Origin: Prostheceraeus crozeri | Taxonomy: Eukaryota; Platyhelminthes; Polycladida; Euryleptidae | Assembly: GCA_907163375.1 (NCBI GenBank) | Contig: CAJQUW010014756.1 | Coordinates: 30,001 to 94,000 of the forward strand | DNA: 64,000 bases | Reading direction: 5' to 3' | Part shown: positions 59,644-64,000 of the stretch, in pieces | How positions within the stretch are numbered: position 1 is the first letter of the stretch | Layout of the letters: each line of letters begins with the position of its first letter | Program-made: the position numbers and the translations under genes | The notes under the pieces: generated by a model | Databases searched by the model: none | Seen by the model: only the letters and a program-made list of their open reading frames with translations | Told to the model about the DNA's origin: nothing

Positions 59644-59774
59644 ATAGTAATTCATTACTCATCAATATGTGAAAATTCTTTATTCCCAATTGCTTAGCAA
59701 TCTCATTTAAATCGAAATTTAATGTGGTTTTGTTTGCCGTATATTTTTAGAATGTCTCTAATGTTTCTCATTTT
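59644..59774 (-). pseudogene. Partial duplicate of the protease 5' end
   Basis: The text TCATCAATATGTGAAAATTC and TTTATTCCCAATTGCTTAGC, ATTTAAATCGAAATT, ending in an ATG-containing CTCATTTTA, repeats the first ~40 codons of the protease next door with several differences. A local duplication within the element, diverged and incomplete. Confidence 0.75.
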
Positions 59775-60029
59775 AAATGGAATAAAATCTATTTCAGAAC
59801 TTTTTAAAAGAATTAGCGTGTAGCAGCTGCTAAAATTGTTTCAGCTGATAGGGGTGAAGGAAATCACAGACAATAGCGCATAATGCGAGTTGTGAAATCT
59901 CATTCACACTATGAGAACAAAAGAACAAATACAATCTAAACACAATAGACATATGAGACAGAAGAGAAATGAATGAGCATTTCTCTTCATTTTGGTTTCA
60001 ATAACAATCATTCATGCGACATTGCTTGA

Positions 60030-60118
60030 ATGGAAAAATACACCAACTGTCGCGCCGATGTCATAAAGTTTGTCGATAAAGCTGTCGACATGGTTCGATA
60101 GTTGGTGTATTTTTCCAT
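60030..60118. repeat. 89-bp hairpin with 19-bp perfect arms
   Basis: ATGGAAAAATACACCAACT at 60030-60048 is matched in reverse complement at 60100-60118. With one mismatch the arms extend to 23 bp. The loop is rich in GTCGA. MITE-like, lying outside the terminal repeat. Confidence 0.85.
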
Positions 60119-60283
60119 TAGCGTTCAAGGTCATTCTATTAAAAGCATATGGGAATTATTCTCATTGAAGACAAGCAATTGTTTTAAAGAATGCATGTCA
60201 TTGTGAATACAATATTCCTGTAACAGACAGGAACGAGAGAGAGAGAGAAAGAAAGAAGACACGCTGCTCCGTAAAAGTTTAAT

Positions 60284-61030
60284 TGAGATAACGAAGGATA
60301 TATTCTTGAGGTTCCTTCCACTTTTGTTTCTTCCATTTCTGAAGTTCCTTCCATTTTTGTTTCATCCATTTCTGAAGTTCCTTCCACTTTTGTTTCATCC
60401 ATTTTTAAAGAAATATTCTTAGTCACATGATATATTTTAAAAACCTGAAAAATGGATAAAATTCATGAATTTGAAATTCTCAAATTTGAGATTCTTAACT
60501 TTTATGATTTTCGGTGTCCTGGAACGGTCATGATTTTGGGGGTGAAAATTGTAATTCTCAAATTTGAGATACTCAACTTTTATAATTTTTAGTGTCCTAG
60601 AACGGTCATGATTTTCAAGAATGAAAATCGAACCGAAGGTTCTAGGGCTTCGCCCGATTGTAATTCTCAAATTTGAGATACTCAACTTTTATGATTTTCG
60701 GTGTCCTAGAACGGTCATGATTTTGAGGGTGAAAATTGTAATTCTCAAATTTGAGATTTTGAAAAATTTGAAAATTGAGTACTTTTAAAAACGACATAAA
60801 TTCATGAATTTAGTCCCTTTTTCAGGTTTTTAAGACCTAAATTCATGAATTTATGTCGTTTTTAAAAGTACCATTTTTGAAAAAAATGGTACTTTTTGAA
60901 TGAACCAAATTCATGAATTTAGGTCTTAAAAAACCTGAAAAAGGGACTAAATTCATGAATTTATGTCGTTTTTAAAAGTACTATTTTTTTTGATTTTATG
61001 GTGTCCTGGAACGGTCTTTTTCCCATTACT
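60284..61030. repeat. Right terminal inverted repeat of the inner Polinton
   Basis: Mirror of 38157-38837, longer by about 65 bp because a repeated GGAAGAAAC-type unit (EETK codons) occurs more often. The outer 590 bp are almost identical to the left end, including the double-hairpin repeat at 60629-60656. On the minus strand it contains the start of a second copy of the membrane-protein gene (60426 leftward). Confidence 0.92.
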
Positions 61031-63108
61031 TTCCTCTATATTTCTACAATGGTTCTAAATATGATTTCCATCTAGTAATGAAAGATTTATTTTCATCTGA
61101 AAAATTACAACAACAACAAATAAATGTACTATGTAAAACAGAAGAAGAATATTTTTCAATGCAATTAGGTTGTATTAGAATTTTAGATGCATTTAGATTT
61201 TTTACTCCTTATTCATTAGATGTTATGGGAAAAACTTTGAAATCTGAACAATGTAAAATATTAAATAAATATAATTTAAAACCTTTAAAAGGCATATTTC
61301 CGTATGAGTACATGACTGGAGATAAAACCTGTGGTTCACAGTCGAAGACTGATTTTAATTCTGTGAATAAAATTATGGAAGAAAAACAACTTCCTCCAAT
61401 AAATAAATTTAAATCAACATTAAAACAATCACAATTATCTGAAGAAGACTATGCAGAAGCTGAAAAGAATTGGAGAGAGTTAAATTGTAAAACAATGTAT
61501 GATTATACAATGAAATATCTTCAGATAGATGTATTAATCCTTACTAATCTTTTCGAAAACTTTCGTGATATGTGTTTAGAATATTACGGAATAGATCCAT
61601 GTTATTGTTATTCTACACCAGGTTTAACATGGTTAGCAGGATTAAAACATACAAATGTTAAACTTGAACATTATGAAGAAAATACATATGATAAATTATT
61701 ATTTTTTGAATCTGGAATTAGAGGTGGAGTTTCATCAGTTTTAGGTAATAGATATGTTAAATGTTATAATAAGAAAGTAAATCCACAAGAATATGGAATA
61801 ATGAAACCTTTATCTCCAGAAGAAAAAGAAAAAATATTAGAAATTTTTCGAACGAAACGAGAAGGAGTAGAACGTGAAAATGCAATTGATGAATTCATGA
61901 GAGAAAACTATTTGTTATATTATGATTTTAATAGCTTATATTCTTCTTGCATGATACAAGAATTACCAACAGGTGAAATGTCATGGTGTAATATTCTAGA
62001 TTATCAAAAAACATATGATGGAAATTATAATCATGGTTATATATATGAAGTTGATTTAGTATATCCTGATGAAATAAAAGATAAAACAAAATATTTTCCT
62101 TTCTGTCCCGAAAACAAAATTCCCAATATAGAAGATTTTTCAGATTATCAAAAATCTATAATTCCTAAGAAATACAAACCAACAAAACAACTTATGTTAA
62201 CACAAAGCAATAAAGGAAAGTATGTTGTTGAAGGAAGAATGCTAGATTGGTATTTAGAACATGGAATGATTCTCACAAAAATTCACCGGAAACTAGTGTA
62301 TAGAAAATCTAGGTGGTTAAAAGATTATATAGAGTTCAATATTGAAAAACGTAAAACAGCTAAAAGAAATAAAGATGATTTTGGAAACGTGTTCTTCAAA
62401 TTAATGAATAATGCATTTTATGGTAAGACTTTAGAAAATGTGCGTAATAGACAAAATATTGAAATAGTTTATGATAAAGATAGGTTTCAAAATTTAACAA
62501 GGAAACCTACATATAAAAGAACTACTAGATTTAGTGATGAACTATGTGCTGTATATTTACGTCGAATCAGCGTAAAACATGATAAGTTTAATTTTATAGG
62601 ATTCACTATATTAGAATTAGCTAAACTATTTATGTATAGATTTATATATGATTATTTAGCACCTGCTTATGGCAAAAACTATAAATTACACTTTACAGAT
62701 ACCGATTCTGTTTTCTTAGAATTAACAATACCGTATAATTCTACACTTGATGAAGAAATAGATAAAATAAAAGATATCATTCATCCTTCTGATTTATGTA
62801 AAGTAAAAGATGAATTAGAAGGAAATGAAGATTTCATAACAGAAGCTATATTTTTAAAATCTAAATGTTATTGTTATAACACAACTAATAATATTAAAAC
62901 ACATAAAACATTAAAAGGAATTTCAAAGGCATCAGTGGCTAATCAAATAACATTTCAAGATTATAAAAATGTATTATTTAATAATGAAATAAAAACAGCA
63001 TGTAATTATAGACTTAATTCAAAAAAACATAAAATGTATTTAAAAGAAGAACATAAATTAGCATTAGATCCTTTTGATGATAAAAGAAAAATTTACCTGA
63101 TGGAATAA
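61031..63108 (+). CDS. Protein-primed DNA polymerase B, 3' part (outer copy)
   Basis: It begins with the second TTCCTC target copy and continues the exonuclease domain directly (YFYNGSKYDFHLVMKDLF). ExoIII YLQIDVLILTNLF, motif A YYDFNSLYSSCM, motif B KLMNNAFYGKTLENV and motif C HFTDTDSVFLEL are present. A double-hairpin repeat of the second subfamily is at 61326-61351. The gene's first part is at 37436-38156. Protein similarity to the inner copy is very high. Confidence 0.9.
61326..61351 (+). repeat. Double-hairpin repeat (second subfamily), single unit
   Basis: AACC-TGT-GGTT (61326-61336) then CAGTC-GAA-GACTG (61339-61351), read CGSQSKTD. The inner polymerase carries two units here. Confidence 0.8.
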
Positions 63109-63210
63109 CTACTTCACCTTTTTAATTTTCTAATTTCTAAGATAGTCAAATTTGATATATACATAAAATAAAAATAAAAAATATTATAACACTACATTTG
63201 TATATTTTTA

Positions 63211-63978
63211 TCACTCGGCAAACAAATGTTCTATAACTCTATCATGAATTTTTTTATCAATATTAATTGTAATGAAGCCATAATCTTTTGACCAAGCATT
63301 GTTACACGATTGTTTAAATTCATCTTTATTTCTTACACATAAATCTCTTAACAAATCACTTAAGTTTCTTGCATTTATTTCAAATAGTATAAATATATTT
63401 GCATTCTTTCTAATAACACTTCCGTCTAATGAATACATACTTTGTGTTAAATAAAATACACTACAGTTATTATGTCTACCTCTTGTGAAATAATTTCTCT
63501 GAACTGACTGATTTCTGTCATTAACACAATCATCAAAAATTACACAATGTTTCATTGTTTTATCTAGTTTACTAGGATCTTGCATATTACCACTATCATC
63601 TATTAATTGTATCTTTATATGCTTATTTTTATTAGATTCAACTAACTGATTATTTTTTGCTGCTTCTTCACACCACGAACTTATTTCTTCTTCATCTTCA
63701 GATTTTTCATATTCTTTGAATAATGAAGCAATTGCTGTTTTTTTAAGATTATTTTCAAATCCATATTTTAAAAATTGATAGACGGGTTGTTCTGCTGTTG
63801 TTGTATAAATTATAAGATTGTTATAATCCAAAAAATTTGGAGTCGTTAAAATTTTGAATAATAGATATGTTTTTCCACAACCTGATCTTCCGCAAATAAC
63901 TGACAAAACTTTATTAGATAAATTTGGATGATGATTAAATTTAAGTTTCTTTTTATTTAATGGGGGTAGTTCACTCAT
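63211..63978 (-). CDS. A32-like packaging ATPase, outer copy
   Basis: An open 255-codon frame. Walker A is VICGRSGCGKTYLLFK (about residues 28-43) and Walker B MKHCVIFDDCVN (about 147), followed by FTRGRHNNCSVFYLTQSMYS with the family's arginine/glutamine region. It would pump the element's DNA into capsids. Here it faces the polymerase gene (convergent), while in the inner copy both run the same way. Complete for the family. Confidence 0.9.
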   Translation of the reverse strand: MSELPPLNKKKLKFNHHPNLSNKVLSVICGRSGCGKTYLLFKILTTPNFLDYNNLIIYTTTAEQPVYQFLKYGFENNLKKTAIASLFKEYEKSEDEEEISSWCEEAAKNNQLVESNKNKHIKIQLIDDSGNMQDPSKLDKTMKHCVIFDDCVNDRNQSVQRNYFTRGRHNNCSVFYLTQSMYSLDGSVIRKNANIFILFEINARNLSDLLRDLCVRNKDEFKQSCNNAWSKDYGFITINIDKKIHDRVIEHLFAE

Positions 63979-64000
63979 TTTTTAATAAAAAATTTTTTTT

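Larger units (their letters stand above)
59468..60283. other. Region between protease and right end: no full gene
   Basis: It contains the partial protease duplicate (59644-59774), a palindromic hairpin (60030-60118) and (GA)n-like text at 60235-60255. The remaining frames are short. Confidence 0.5.
38157..61030 (-). mobile_element. Inner Polinton (Maverick), complete ends, inserted in the outer polymerase gene
   Basis: It begins AGTAATGGG at 38157 and ends CCCATTACT at 61030, with a perfect 6-bp duplication TTCCTC at 38151-38156 and 61031-61036, the known Polinton target size. The inverted ends of about 0.7 kb are nearly identical. It carries protease, phospholipase-integrase, capsid, pX-like, pVI-like, fibre-like, penton-like, ATPase and polymerase genes. 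It looks structurally whole but is interrupted by a LINE (48361-51688) and has perhaps two to five further breaks. It is young by the similarity of its ends. Confidence 0.93.
26892..64000 (+). mobile_element. Outer Polinton (Maverick), runs off the right edge
   Basis: The left end begins AGTAATGGG at 26892 and is inserted in the mirrored Penelope-like copy. Gene order from the left: protease, phospholipase-integrase, pX-like, major capsid, pVI-like, coiled-coil fibre-like, two small ORFs, polymerase N-module, polymerase. It is then interrupted by the inner Polinton (38157-61030) and continues with the rest of the polymerase and an ATPase. The right end is outside the window. It is a broken copy with perhaps half a dozen breaks besides the large insertion, yet close in sequence to the inner copy, so not old. 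Confidence 0.9.

Noticed and set aside
26892-61030. A recent adenovirus or other viral contamination
   Set aside because: The elements have inverted ends, 6-bp target duplication, an integrase, nesting in host repeats and a LINE inside, so they are integrated Polintons.

Overview
This window looks like repeat-rich intergenic DNA from a eukaryote, most likely an aquatic invertebrate animal. The reasons are introns of 60-70 bp with GT/AG ends, many Tc1/mariner and piggyBac transposons, LINEs of CR1/L2 and Jockey type, Penelope-like elements with hammerhead ribozymes, and two large Polintons (Mavericks). I see no bacterial operon, rRNA, tRNA or CRISPR, and no ordinary host housekeeping gene. The species cannot be told from the sequence.

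Left part, 1-26.9 kb. At 1-2070 on the minus strand is a spliced gene of unknown family: TATA box, short introns, a RING-like cysteine cluster and a DCEG exonuclease-like exon. Then come degenerate satellites with G-runs (2.1-3.0 kb), a piggyBac 5' half (3.0-4.2 kb), a Tc1 copy (4.4-5.5 kb) and a LINE ORF1 (5.6-7.0 kb). A three-layer nest follows at 8.1-13.5 kb: a minus-strand LINE split by a TTAA-flanked piggyBac-like element (9574-12715), which is itself split by a Tc1 element (9597-10742). A DD41D mariner-like element with ~165-bp inverted ends (14911-16707) sits inside a larger unit with hAT-like ends (14738-18261). A LINE ORF1 is cut by a Tc1-like element with ~190-bp inverted ends (18591-19932). 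After that come a truncated LINE RT, a YRDD-type RT/GIY-YIG element, and a Penelope-like element mirrored about ~26485, with three hammerhead motifs nearby.

Right part, 26.9-64 kb. An outer Polinton starts at 26892 with AG and runs off the right edge. Its DNA polymerase gene is cut by a second, closely related Polinton, 38157-61030 (22,874 bp), bounded by inverted repeats of about 0.7 kb and a perfect 6-bp target duplication (TTCCTC). The inner Polinton is itself cut by an L2/CR1-type LINE with an open 1054-codon frame (48361-51688). The layering gives an order of events: Penelope-like element, then outer Polinton, then inner Polinton, then LINE. The last two steps look recent because the paired copies are nearly identical.

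The Polinton genes form a virion and replication set: adenain-type protease, an integrase carrying an N-terminal phospholipase A2-like domain, pX-like and pVI-like small proteins, double-jelly-roll major capsid protein, penton-like protein, A32-like packaging ATPase, a coiled-coil protein with a phage-tail-fibre-like motif, and protein-primed family B polymerase. The two sister copies share nearly all of these but differ in an accessory cassette, and in the direction of the ATPase relative to the polymerase.

The most novel signal is a family of ~28-nt double-hairpin repeats scattered through both Polintons, some flanked by AT dinucleotides. With the 2-bp duplication each insertion adds about 30 bp (10 codons), and several copies lie in frame inside genes, where they are read as RTEGSRASP-like peptides.
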